36,215 nucleotides of DNA from CAYVQU01 sp964453155 (GTDB lineage Bacteria; Chloroflexota; Anaerolineae; Anaerolineales; UBA11858), in assembly GCA_964453155.1 (NCBI GenBank), contig CAYVQU010000037.1, positions 1 to 36,215 of the forward strand, read 5' to 3'. The notes under the pieces are model-generated. The model searched no databases. It saw nothing but the letters and a program-made list of their open reading frames with translations, and was not told the DNA's origin. Below are positions 8,420 to 17,069 of this stretch, piece by piece. Every line of letters starts with the position of its first letter. Position 1 is the stretch's first letter. The translations under genes were made by a program, and so were the position numbers.

Positions 8420-10625
8420 ATTCATCGTCAGAGGTGATGACCAGTGTATTGGCATTTGATCCAGGTCGGAGGCCAAATTGGCGGGATTTAAACCAAATGA
8501 AAATGAGCCCCAACCCGCAGGCCAGCCATCCCGCATAAAGACTAACGGGCTGAAACACAAAACTTACTTCGTGGCGGCCGGGTTCTAATTCAACGGATCG
8601 TAGAATTCCGTTGGCAGCTTTGAGTTGGGCCGGGATCCCGTTCAACTTCACCCGCCAACCCGGATAAGCAATTTCAGATAGAACCAGAAGTCCTGGTCCT
8701 TCGGCAATTATTGTGATGCGATTAGGCTGCCACTCTATCCACTGTACGGGTCGGGGATTATCTCCCAAATTTGAATTTCGGTCTTGAACCCAGGCTCGGG
8801 GTAAATAGGCCTGATTTTCATAAATACGCGTCTTCCCAAATTGGGTTGTGAATAACAGATCATCGGCTACGAGATCAAACTCCGCGAGAATGTATTTAAC
8901 ATTAAACTGGCCTAATAATGCCGGATCGGGAATATGCTCTTGATTGTCACGCGTCGGATCACCATCTTCAAACGGTGGCAGCGTAACCGAGTACCCCTCG
9001 GCTGGTATTCCAGTTGCAACAGACATAAATTCGGCGTAATCTGCCAATTGCAATGGATCTACGCCGTCAGCCATTTCAAGATCAAAGCGCGCACCGACTT
9101 GCTGAGGCAAACTATAAGAGGGAGAATACGTTCTAAAATGGCCTTCCTGCTGGATAAGAAATTGCACAACTTCCGCTTGCTCTGTAAACACTGCGGCTTT
9201 CGGCCGGAAAGATAAGGTTGACCAATGAACTGCGCCCCAATCGATCAGTGCCAATCCAATTAGCAACCCAAACCACAAATTTGGCGAAATTCTTCCCCTA
9301 AATCGCAATCCCACCCCCAACGCGGTTACCAATACCATCCCCGCGCCCCACACAAAACTAAGCGGAAATTCCTGCGTGCTGACCCACACTATCCCCGCCA
9401 AAGCGCTGGTCAGGAAGACCAAACCAACTAATGTGAGATTTAACCACCGCTTGTTAGAAGAATTGCTGGCAGATAGCAACCGTTCACAAGCGTGGGCAGA
9501 GAGAGCCGCAAAAGCCAGCCCGCTCATGAACAAAGCCCGGGAGGGCACACGTAGCAATGAGAATCCAGGCAACTGAGCGAGGTTTAAAAATCCTGGTATG
9601 TTGACACCGAGGGCCATTAACAACCCGAATCCACCCAGGACCAACCAGAAATTTTCGATTTTCTTTCGACCACCCCCAAAAAGTTTAAAAATAATTAAAA
9701 TCGCGACCCCAGCTCCAAAATAGACCATTAATTCGTGGTTGCCACCAAAGTTTGGGAAAAATAATCCGAGCAACCGGATCGGAGGCAGAGATAATAACAA
9801 TGTTTCTTCGGCCGCGATATTTGCGCGGGTCGAAAGCTGAGTATATTCGATCAAGGGAAAAATGAGGGGCGCGGCGAGGAGGATTGCTAAGAATATTTGG
9901 GTAAAAAGAGATTGGAGATTAGAGATTAGCGTTTGAATTCGTTGGTGTAATCCAAGCACAAAACCAAATTGACTATGCGCAATTACATATAATATCCATA
10001 TCAGAGTAGCGTAGGCTGCCCAACGGATATCCGCGAGGATGATCAGCGCTAAAATGATTCCGGGGAGAAATCGCCGTACTTTCAGCCAGAATTTTGTACG
10101 AATTGAATTGGTAGATCCGGCTCTTGCAGCCAACAATAACCAGGGGGTCCAAGGAATGGCATAAATCAAAGTCAAATGCCCGGCCCCGTAGTGGGCAAAG
10201 ACTTTGGGCAAACTCTCAAACGCTAACGCGCCAAACAGCGCAGCGCGCCCGGATAATTTTTCAGCTCGCAAAAGGTAATACATCCCCACCCCCCCAAAAA
10301 GAATGTGGAGTATTGCGGTGAGATTAAATCCCAACGGGAGCGGCAGTACCAACGCCAGCCAGCCGGGTAAGTACCATAAACCAGCCAAGGGATTGGCCAT
10401 AAATGGGTACCCACTCAGAATCGTTGGTGACCAGAGGGGGACGCGGCCATAGGTCCGAATGGCGTTTTTAATGAATATCGCATTCGGATAATGGCTTATG
10501 GCTAAGTCAGAATACGCGGCTTCTGGCGATGGATACGGGAAACCATCCCGGCCCGGCAAAAAAATGAGAATCGGTAGCAACAACGGCCACAAGCCGAGCC
10601 ATTTTTTCAATCCATTTGAGTTCAT
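8406..10625 (-). CDS. YfhO-family GT-C-like membrane protein (copy 1)
   Basis: 739 residues with many hydrophobic helices and a C-terminal beta-rich extracytoplasmic domain ending in a membrane helix. The first loop has the YfhO-type pattern (RTYGRVPLWSPTILSGYPFM). The C-terminal block VLSEIAYPGWRVKLNG matches that of the copy at 4386-6770. By family it is likely a lipid-linked sugar transferase acting at the outer face of the membrane. The start ATG overlaps the stop of the upstream GT-C-like gene by four bases (ATGA), a classic coupled arrangement. Its end overlaps the start of the next gene. A short hydrophilic tail (SDDEYESR) follows the last helix. Confidence 0.8.
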   Translation of the reverse strand: MNSNGLKKWLGLWPLLLPILIFLPGRDGFPYPSPEAAYSDLAISHYPNAIFIKNAIRTYGRVPLWSPTILSGYPFMANPLAGLWYLPGWLALVLPLPLGFNLTAILHILFGGVGMYYLLRAEKLSGRAALFGALAFESLPKVFAHYGAGHLTLIYAIPWTPWLLLAARAGSTNSIRTKFWLKVRRFLPGIILALIILADIRWAAYATLIWILYVIAHSQFGFVLGLHQRIQTLISNLQSLFTQIFLAILLAAPLIFPLIEYTQLSTRANIAAEETLLLSLPPIRLLGLFFPNFGGNHELMVYFGAGVAILIIFKLFGGGRKKIENFWLVLGGFGLLMALGVNIPGFLNLAQLPGFSLLRVPSRALFMSGLAFAALSAHACERLLSASNSSNKRWLNLTLVGLVFLTSALAGIVWVSTQEFPLSFVWGAGMVLVTALGVGLRFRGRISPNLWFGLLIGLALIDWGAVHWSTLSFRPKAAVFTEQAEVVQFLIQQEGHFRTYSPSYSLPQQVGARFDLEMADGVDPLQLADYAEFMSVATGIPAEGYSVTLPPFEDGDPTRDNQEHIPDPALLGQFNVKYILAEFDLVADDLLFTTQFGKTRIYENQAYLPRAWVQDRNSNLGDNPRPVQWIEWQPNRITIIAEGPGLLVLSEIAYPGWRVKLNGIPAQLKAANGILRSVELEPGRHEVSFVFQPVSLYAGWLACGLGLIFIWFKSRQFGLRPGSNANTLVITSDDEYESR

Positions 10626-12166
10626 GGGCTCGTGACCTTGAAAATTTCAACCCCATCTTGGGAATAAACTGCTTCGACCCCGGGCAGGGATTGCTCTTGA
10701 GCTAATTGATGCTCCCGCGGCCCCAAAAGAATATAGTTTACATTGTGAGCCGCGAGCATCGGGTCAATATCTTCCCCTGCATAAAACGCCAGGACCAGTT
10801 TCTCGGATTCTTCGGCCGCCACAGTCTCAAATGGATGTCCATAAATCACGCGGCGACCAGTATGCGCGGGGATGAATAAGCCCATCTCCGGACTGGCCAT
10901 AATCACAGATTCAGCCTCGGTGTTATCTCCAATCCAGGTTAGAGCGGTGTATTCGGCACGCGTCAGGTAGATATTGTGATCTCTGGATTGAATTCCACTG
11001 AAGGCCGCCAATAAAATGATCAAGTTCGTGGGCACTGCCAGCAAAAAAAGACTCCCCGTAAGCGTTTTGAAGCGATTTGAGCGCGGGCCTGCCAATGCTT
11101 CAACGCCCACCGCAGCCAACCCGGCGAGGGGTACATATAACCCCATCATAAAACGCCGCTGCAGAGAAAATGGGAGATACAACATGATCAATCCGAATAC
11201 GGTCCAAACGACGAGTAAGGTGACGGGTTGATTGTTTGCGATTTCGTGCTGCCGCCAGCGCCTGATGCCACTCAGGAGGGCCAGTATTAATGCTGGAGAT
11301 AACGCGACAACCACATCCCAAATTGGAGGTGAGGCTGTCAAATTTTGGGCATTCCAACTCCGAAAAGCAGGATCAACATTCGCAATCCAATAATCGTAAA
11401 TTAGTACTGGTAAACCAAAGATTGCACTGGCCATAAACCGGTAAATCATTGACCCCAGTTCATGTTTTGAAATCCATAACCAGATCAGATTTCCACCGAT
11501 AACCATCAGAACAATCACTACGCCAAAAGGATTTATGACACTCAATAACAATGCGATGAAACCGGTTTGAATAAAGTTGATCTTAGAAATTTTGTTTCCA
11601 GGTTTAGGCGTAAGTAAATATAAAACCAGCGCTAACCCCAGCGGGAAATGGGGGTTGGCATACATCGACAAAAATGGATAAGCTTCCGCCACCCAAAAAT
11701 CCGCCGTAAACGCCCCCGAGGGGATCAATAACCACCCCAGGCCGGATCCCATTATACTCAGGCTATAGGCCAGTTTCCTCGGTCGAGGAACTGGGAAAAT
11801 GACGGCAAAAAATCGCCATAAGGATAACAATAGTATGAGTGAGCACAAAACCCGGGTAATATGGAAAACGGTAATTAACGGCAGTTGAACACCCCGGGCC
11901 AAATGACCTAAAGACAGGTAAAATAAAAATAGATACGCCCCCTCCCCCGGATCGGAGGTGAAGGGTAAGTAAAACTGCCAACCACCTGACCACCCCTGGT
12001 GCATTTTGGCCAGATAAGAATTGCCATCCAAAGGATTAAACAGGAAACCTGAGAAGACAAAATCAGTCCCCACACTCAAATCGGCCAAAATATACGGCAC
12101 AGATATTAGAACTAACACGACGATGCTGACCAGAATCGGCCCTATATTTTCCTTAAATTGAACCAT
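10622..12166 (-). CDS. GT-C-like polytopic membrane protein of unknown function (copy 1)
   Basis: 514 residues, strongly hydrophobic and multi-pass, with a soluble C terminus. It shares with the 6782-8419 protein the N-terminal FSGFLFNPLDGNSYLAKM motif and the C-terminal NYILLGPREHQLA segment. Lengths and helix distribution also correspond. It is the first gene of the four-gene minus-strand cluster and overlaps the next gene by ATGA. No clear Shine-Dalgarno sequence is seen. The function is unknown. A GT-C-fold glycosyltransferase is suggested by topology, the loop acidic residue and pairing with YfhO proteins. Confidence 0.65.
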   Translation of the reverse strand: MVQFKENIGPILVSIVVLVLISVPYILADLSVGTDFVFSGFLFNPLDGNSYLAKMHQGWSGGWQFYLPFTSDPGEGAYLFLFYLSLGHLARGVQLPLITVFHITRVLCSLILLLSLWRFFAVIFPVPRPRKLAYSLSIMGSGLGWLLIPSGAFTADFWVAEAYPFLSMYANPHFPLGLALVLYLLTPKPGNKISKINFIQTGFIALLLSVINPFGVVIVLMVIGGNLIWLWISKHELGSMIYRFMASAIFGLPVLIYDYWIANVDPAFRSWNAQNLTASPPIWDVVVALSPALILALLSGIRRWRQHEIANNQPVTLLVVWTVFGLIMLYLPFSLQRRFMMGLYVPLAGLAAVGVEALAGPRSNRFKTLTGSLFLLAVPTNLIILLAAFSGIQSRDHNIYLTRAEYTALTWIGDNTEAESVIMASPEMGLFIPAHTGRRVIYGHPFETVAAEESEKLVLAFYAGEDIDPMLAAHNVNYILLGPREHQLAQEQSLPGVEAVYSQDGVEIFKVTSP

Positions 12167-12219
12167 AGGCTAATTTTACCTGATGAACTTGCAGTTTCGT
12201 CGACTTGTTCTGTCGCCTC

Positions 12220-12248
12220 TTGCGCTTCAGCGCAACCCCCTCTATAAT
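12220..12248 (+). promoter_or_regulatory. Candidate sigma-70-type promoter for the Zn-ribbon/NACHT pair
   Basis: A perfect TATAAT at 12243-12248 with TTGCGC at 12220-12225 (17-base spacer), about 35 bases upstream of the chosen ATG. The -35 matches only three of six positions, so the call rests mainly on the -10 element. Confidence 0.45.
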
Positions 12249-12282
12249 CACATTACAATCCTTTTCACTCTTGGAAAAATAT

Positions 12283-12984
12283 ATGAGCCGCCCACGCAAC
12301 CTCTATCAACTGCAAAAAATCGACAGTCAGCTAGATCAACACCAAAAGCGATTACATGAAATCGCGCGGACATTGGCAGATAACGCCGCTTTAAAACAAG
12401 CACAGACCCAGGCTAACCAAGCCCAGCAAGTTCTGGAAAATGCCCAAAAAGAGCTGCGGAGTTCTGAAACGAAGGTTAAAGATCAACGCCTAAAAATTGG
12501 GCAAACCGAAGCCAATTTGTACGGTGGCAAAATCCGCAACCCGAAAGAATTACAAGACCTCCAGGTTGAGGTCGCGGCCTTAAAACGGTTCCTCACCGTC
12601 CTCGAAGATCGTCAATTAGAGGCGATGCTCCAGGTGGATGAAGTTGCCGGTGAAAATGAGACGGTTCAAGCGGCCCTCGCAGCCGCCCAAGGTGCCGCCC
12701 ATGACCTCCAAGTTCAACTTTTAGGAGAAAAGGGGACCATTGAAACCCACCAGCAGAAACTCAAGATCGAACGTCAAGCTTGCCTGAGTCCAATTAACAC
12801 CGATGATCAAAAAATTTATTCCCAGCTCCGCAAACAACGGGCGGGGGTCGCGGTGTCCCAAGTCACCGGAGGCGCTTGTTCTGCCTGCGGTGCCACCCTA
12901 ACAGCCGCCCTCTTCCAGGCGGCTCGATCACCCAGTCAAATCACAAATTGTTCGACTTGTGGGCGCATATTATATGCAACGTAG
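12283..12984 (+). CDS. Coiled-coil protein with C-terminal C4 zinc ribbon (COG1579-like)
   Basis: About 233 residues. The first 170 are an almost continuous coiled coil rich in Gln, Ala, Leu and Glu (starts MSRPRNLYQLQKIDSQLDQH). The central GKIRNPKELQDLQVEV segment is typical of this family. The C terminus has CSACG and CSTCG, two CxxC pairs forming a zinc ribbon. Proteins of this type are annotated as putative nucleic-acid-binding Zn-ribbon proteins, and no firm biochemical role is known to me. The frame reaches back to 12205, but the ATG at 12283 matches the family start and follows a perfect TATAAT. Only six bases separate it from the NACHT gene, so they are likely co-transcribed. Confidence 0.8.
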   Translation: MSRPRNLYQLQKIDSQLDQHQKRLHEIARTLADNAALKQAQTQANQAQQVLENAQKELRSSETKVKDQRLKIGQTEANLYGGKIRNPKELQDLQVEVAALKRFLTVLEDRQLEAMLQVDEVAGENETVQAALAAAQGAAHDLQVQLLGEKGTIETHQQKLKIERQACLSPINTDDQKIYSQLRKQRAGVAVSQVTGGACSACGATLTAALFQAARSPSQITNCSTCGRILYAT

Positions 12985-12990
12985 TCCGAT

Positions 12991-15486
12991 ATGATCAGAT
13001 TTTTACGCAGTCTTCAAATCCATACTATCTCCTTTTGGGCCGGTTTTTTGGCCGCGACCTTGTTCTGGTGGCTGTTAAGATTATTACAACCCGCCCTCAA
13101 AATAGGCTGGCAAACCCTAAAAAAGAGTTTTCAATCTGCCCGGCAGGGATTACTAACCGACACCGAACAACGACATCGCAATTCAACTTTACAGTATGTC
13201 CAATCGTTACATCTAGCTGCACCCTTGTTCTCCCTCGATGAGATTCTCATCCCACCCAAATTGTACGCGCCCCCTCCAGTTTTTGACCCCCATGCCGCCC
13301 CACCCGAAGAAGATGTCATCAGCATGACCATTCCATTCGCACCCGATTGGCCCGAGATGGCATCCGTTTATGGTGCGAATTCCTTTAGTTTGGCAACGGC
13401 CCTCCAAGGAGGTAGCAATATCGCCATCATTGGCCCTCCCGGGAGCGGCAAAACAACCACTTTGGCTGACTTGGCCACCAAAATCTGCCGGCAAGATCCA
13501 CAAACCGAAGGGCTTCAAGATTTTGTCCCTTTCTTTATCCATGTAGCCGATTTAGTTTTACCGATCGAAAATTCATCTGACCCGCTTGAAACAATTATTG
13601 CTGCGGTTTCCCTCCGGGCCGCGACATTGACGCTCCCCCGCTTACCGGAGATGACCCGAGCCGCATTTGAATTTGAAAGGGCTGTTTTATTCTTAGATGG
13701 AATTGATGAGTTGGCCCCAGCGGCATATGTCGACACCCTTGATTTAATTACGCATCTGCTTGAACAATATCCCGCGCTGCGGATGGTGGTTGCTGCAGAC
13801 GTCAATCATTACGAGGGATTGCCGCAACTCGGAGTTCAACCCATCCCAATGTTAATTTGGGGTCGCAAGGATCAGGCCGCTTTTATTAGCCAATGGAACG
13901 CCCTGTGGGATAAATTTGTTGCGGAAGATGGCGAACAACCCAACGGTGTTGATCATCTGTTGATCAACGGCTGGTTAGCTAACCTGACACCAGTAGCCAC
14001 CCCGCTCGAACATACTCTAAAAGTGTGGGCAGCCTACGCCGGGGACGTCCGCGGCCATAAAGTCGCCGATGCCATTGAAGCTTATATTTTGCGGATGTCT
14101 GTCAGCATTCCCAAAGCCCGGGCAACCCTTGAATTAATGGCTTCCCAAATCCTTTTTTCTCAACAGAGTGCAATCAATGACGGTGAGGTCAAATCTTGGA
14201 TTAGCGGAAAAGGGCAATCGGATGGAAGCGAAGACATTTATCAGGTTGAAGTGTCCGACGACCGCGTTCAACCAAAAGACATTACCATTCCACGAGTTTT
14301 ACCTGATCTTACTGAAAATGGTCTCCTGTTTAAGCGAGTGGATGACAAGTTAGGATTTATTCATCCTGTTATCACCGGCTATCTGATCGGTTCAACCATC
14401 TCCCAAGATGACGTTTCGCGGTTATTCGCCCAACCTGCTGGGGTAATTCGTGATTTAGCAATTTTCTTCAGCACGGATCGAGTCAATTTGAACTACCAGG
14501 TTCGCGCCATGCTCACGCAAACTGAGGATATTCTCAACCAAGGAACATTGGTGGCTGGGCGGTGGTTGCAAAACATCCATCCTGAAGCTCCTGAACGGGC
14601 AGGAATTTTGCAGAAGCTCTCAAAAGATTTACAGGACGACAATCTAACAATGGGTTATCGCTTGAAAGCGGCCACCGCGATCGCTACTTCGGGAGATCCT
14701 GGGGCCGCGACTTTGTTCCGGCACATGTTCAAATCCGATAAAAGTACCGTCCGGCAATTGGCAGCCTTGGGGAGTGGCTTCTTGCGAGACAACCAAGCCA
14801 TGGGTGATCTGGTCCGCAGTCTGGGAGATATGCCTTTGGTAGGGAGTGCAATTTGCCTGGCTTTGGTCAATATGGGTACCAAACCAGCGTTAGAAACCGC
14901 GGCCGCGGTTCTACTCGAAGGAGATGAATTCCTCCGGCGGGCAGCAGCTGAAGCATTCTCAAATCATCCCGCCGAAGGATATCCTATTCTAAGAGATGGC
15001 AGTACTGTTGATGATCTTTTGGTACGGCGAGCGATTATTTATGGTTTACGTCGGGTCCGGGAACCGTGGGCTACCCAAATATTAGAGGAACTTCAAATCG
15101 AGGATGCCCAATGGGTCGTTAAAGATGCCGCCGCCCAGGCAGTAGAACAACTCAATCAACTTGATCCAGCCGTTCCCAAACCCAGCCAACCATTGGAAGA
15201 AATACCCTGGCTGATTACCTATGCCAGCGAGCAAGGATTAGGCATCAACGACCAAGATTCTGCAGTTGCAATGTTGCAGCGGGTTTTACGAGAAGGCAAT
15301 TCAGACGAAAAAATGGGGACCTTAAGGGAATTTCAGGCCCGCGGCTTGACCAACATATTCCCATTTGTTTACCATGTTTATTATGATACAGATCCCGAGC
15401 TAATTGAGGCCGCTTATCAAACCATATGGCACAGCGCGGCTATGGGGTTCGATATCCCGCCACCGACCCAGTTTGGGTTAGGGTAA
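12991..15486 (+). CDS. Membrane-anchored NACHT-type NTPase with HEAT-like C terminus
   Basis: 831 residues. An N-terminal hydrophobic helix (about 13-32) should anchor it to the membrane. A STAND/NACHT ATPase core follows. The Walker A motif is GPPGSGKT (148-155). The Walker B motif AVLFLDGIDEL (231-241) has the acidic DGIDEL form typical of NACHT. A winged-helix-like segment ends in FIHPVITGYLIG (about 450-462). The region from about 540 to 740 is helical and repetitive, rich in Ala/Leu with spaced Asp/Arg, and looks like HEAT-type repeats. NACHT proteins are sensor NTPases that oligomerise on ligand binding, and some bacterial ones defend against phage. No effector domain is visible, and the gene sits in a housekeeping context after the Zn-ribbon gene. 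The function is therefore unknown. Confidence 0.75.
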   Translation: MIRFLRSLQIHTISFWAGFLAATLFWWLLRLLQPALKIGWQTLKKSFQSARQGLLTDTEQRHRNSTLQYVQSLHLAAPLFSLDEILIPPKLYAPPPVFDPHAAPPEEDVISMTIPFAPDWPEMASVYGANSFSLATALQGGSNIAIIGPPGSGKTTTLADLATKICRQDPQTEGLQDFVPFFIHVADLVLPIENSSDPLETIIAAVSLRAATLTLPRLPEMTRAAFEFERAVLFLDGIDELAPAAYVDTLDLITHLLEQYPALRMVVAADVNHYEGLPQLGVQPIPMLIWGRKDQAAFISQWNALWDKFVAEDGEQPNGVDHLLINGWLANLTPVATPLEHTLKVWAAYAGDVRGHKVADAIEAYILRMSVSIPKARATLELMASQILFSQQSAINDGEVKSWISGKGQSDGSEDIYQVEVSDDRVQPKDITIPRVLPDLTENGLLFKRVDDKLGFIHPVITGYLIGSTISQDDVSRLFAQPAGVIRDLAIFFSTDRVNLNYQVRAMLTQTEDILNQGTLVAGRWLQNIHPEAPERAGILQKLSKDLQDDNLTMGYRLKAATAIATSGDPGAATLFRHMFKSDKSTVRQLAALGSGFLRDNQAMGDLVRSLGDMPLVGSAICLALVNMGTKPALETAAAVLLEGDEFLRRAAAEAFSNHPAEGYPILRDGSTVDDLLVRRAIIYGLRRVREPWATQILEELQIEDAQWVVKDAAAQAVEQLNQLDPAVPKPSQPLEEIPWLITYASEQGLGINDQDSAVAMLQRVLREGNSDEKMGTLREFQARGLTNIFPFVYHVYYDTDPELIEAAYQTIWHSAAMGFDIPPPTQFGLG

Positions 15487-15502
15487 ATGGGTAACGTTAA
15501 GA

Positions 15503-15532
15503 AAAAAAGACGGGCAGCTGCCCGTCTTTTTT
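15503..15532. terminator. Bidirectional intrinsic terminator
   Basis: A self-complementary segment with A6 on one side and T6 on the other: GACGGGC/GCCCGTC stem and an AGCT loop. It lies between the convergent NACHT gene and the yggU-type gene and should terminate both. Confidence 0.9.
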
Positions 15533-15548
15533 GTTATCGGATTAAACC

Positions 15549-15860
15549 CTAACTCAAATTTTGCAAGATTTTTTGATGGGTTTCTTCGGCATCAAGATCT
15601 AAAATCGAAACTAATTTATCCCGCCCAGTTTGTCCAGCTACGACCTCAATTTTTGAAGGTAGTACCCCTAAGATTTTTGCCAAAAATGCAGATAAGGCCT
15701 GATTGGTTTCAGTTTCGTCGGGTTGAGCAGTCAACCGAATTCTAACGGTACCATCCGCCATGATTTCGGCGATTTCGTCTTTCCTGGCTCGGGGCGTAAC
15801 TCTAACACCAATTGCGGCTCCCTTTTTGCCATCATGCAAATTATATTCTCGGTGCGCCAT
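15549..15860 (-). CDS. yggU: DUF167 / YggU-family protein
   Basis: 103 residues, matching the size of the family. The core VRVTPRARKDEI...DGTVRIRLTAQPDETETNQAL...KILGVLPSKIEVVAGQTGRDK is characteristic of DUF167. The fold is a small alpha/beta domain of unknown function that often occurs beside yggT and yggS, as here. The start ATG has AGAGGA at a good distance. A 143-base gap separates it from yggT upstream, and I see no gene in that gap. Confidence 0.88.
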   Translation of the reverse strand: MAHREYNLHDGKKGAAIGVRVTPRARKDEIAEIMADGTVRIRLTAQPDETETNQALSAFLAKILGVLPSKIEVVAGQTGRDKLVSILDLDAEETHQKILQNLS

Positions 15861-16003
15861 GGGTTTTCCTCTTCAATTGTTCAACAACTCGGTTTATTGG
15901 CTGGATCAGCTTGACTAGCTAATTTCACTCAGATTTCAATAATCCGTTGTGGTTTTAAGGATACTAGATCAAGCTAATTAAATTTTACCAACATCTATCC
16001 CAT

Positions 16004-16267
16004 TTACAATAGTGCTGTGAGCACATTTTTGAGAATCATCCCCACAATTTGAACGAAAATAATTAAAACCAGGGGACTAAAATCAAACATGCCAACAGAA
16101 GGAATGATCCGGCGGATTGGCATTAGTATTGGTTCAACGATCCGATCGATGCGCATCCGAATCGGATGAAATGGAGACATAAAATAGGTCAGGGCCACAT
16201 GAACGATTAGGAGCAACACAAAAAGGCGAATGGCAATATCAACTAAGTAAAGTAGAAAAATAATCAC
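16004..16267 (-). CDS. yggT: YggT-family membrane protein
   Basis: 87 residues with two transmembrane helices (about 2-24 and 62-85) flanking the conserved loop FHPIRMRIDRIVEPILMPIRRIIP. This corresponds to one YggT unit. The start is GTG, supported by GAGG seven bases upstream. YggT proteins are associated with membrane or cell-division functions in several bacteria. In cyanobacteria and chloroplasts relatives (YCF19/CCB3) affect nucleoid or cytochrome assembly. It lies 21 bases after yggS. Confidence 0.9.
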   Translation of the reverse strand: MIIFLLYLVDIAIRLFVLLLIVHVALTYFMSPFHPIRMRIDRIVEPILMPIRRIIPSVGMFDFSPLVLIIFVQIVGMILKNVLTALL

Positions 16268-16288
16268 TGAAATACCTCAAAAATTTAT

Positions 16289-16993
16289 TTAGCGAGACCC
16301 AACAATTGCGGTGCCAACTCGAACGAAAGTCGCACCTTCCTCAATTGCAACAGAAAAATCATTGCTCATCCCCATCGACAGCTCGTTCCAATCGATATTC
16401 GGAAACTGCGTTTTTAATTTTGTTTGCAATTGCCGCAACCGTTGAAAATAGGGCCGAGAAAATTCTGGATCAGGGTTCCAGGGCGGCATGGTCATCAGGC
16501 CGCGGATTTTTAAGTTTGGCAATGCAATAATTTCAACGATTTCCTGGAAAAATGCAGGCCATTGGGCTTCATCCCATACCGAATATCCAAATTTGGAGGC
16601 CTCCCCACTGACATTGCATTCCAACAAAACATTCAAAGTTTTGCCAACTTCTCCCGCAAATCGATCCAAGCGGCGGGCTAATTTCAACCGGTCTAAAGAG
16701 TGCACCCACGAAAAATGTTCGGCAACAGCCCGGGCCTTACGGCTCTGAATATGCCCGACCATATGCCATTCTGGAACAGGGCTTTTTAAAGATGTAATTT
16801 TACCAACGGCCTCTTCAACGTAACTTTCACCAATAATTTCCCCTCCGCCAGCCACAACTTCCTGGATCAATTCCACGGGTTTATTTTTGGTCACGACCAC
16901 TAACCGGATATCAGCCGGTGACCGTCCAGCAGTTTGTGCAGCGGCAGCCATTTCGGTTTTCGTTTGAGAAATACGTTGAGCGATGTTAGTCAT
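16289..16993 (-). CDS. yggS: YggS/PROSC-family pyridoxal phosphate homeostasis protein
   Basis: 234 residues, usual for the family. The PLP-binding lysine is in RLVVVTKNKP (about Lys36-38). The motif HMVGHIQSRKAR (canonical HFIGHLQSNK) lies at about residues 81-92. NVSGEASKFG and LSMGMSNDFSVAIEEGATFVRVGTAIVG complete the signature. It binds PLP without known catalysis and buffers PLP and amino-acid pools. It sits upstream of yggT and yggU, the usual neighbourhood. Confidence 0.95.
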   Translation of the reverse strand: MTNIAQRISQTKTEMAAAAQTAGRSPADIRLVVVTKNKPVELIQEVVAGGGEIIGESYVEEAVGKITSLKSPVPEWHMVGHIQSRKARAVAEHFSWVHSLDRLKLARRLDRFAGEVGKTLNVLLECNVSGEASKFGYSVWDEAQWPAFFQEIVEIIALPNLKIRGLMTMPPWNPDPEFSRPYFQRLRQLQTKLKTQFPNIDWNELSMGMSNDFSVAIEEGATFVRVGTAIVGSR

Positions 16994-17069
16994 GGGTCAA
17001 TGGTAAGAGTGTGTTTTCAGGTTACAGGTAGCAAGTTTCAAGAAAAGAAATCACCGCAGTTCAAATTTG

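Noticed and set aside
8420..8560. Upstream extension of the GT-C-like gene to 8560
   Set aside because: It lies entirely within the upstream YfhO gene in another frame, is not hydrophobic, and the paralogue at 10622-12166 begins at the equivalent of 8419.
15861..16003. Possible small gene between yggU and yggT
   Set aside because: No frame has a start with a ribosome site and a plausible protein. It appears to be non-coding spacer.
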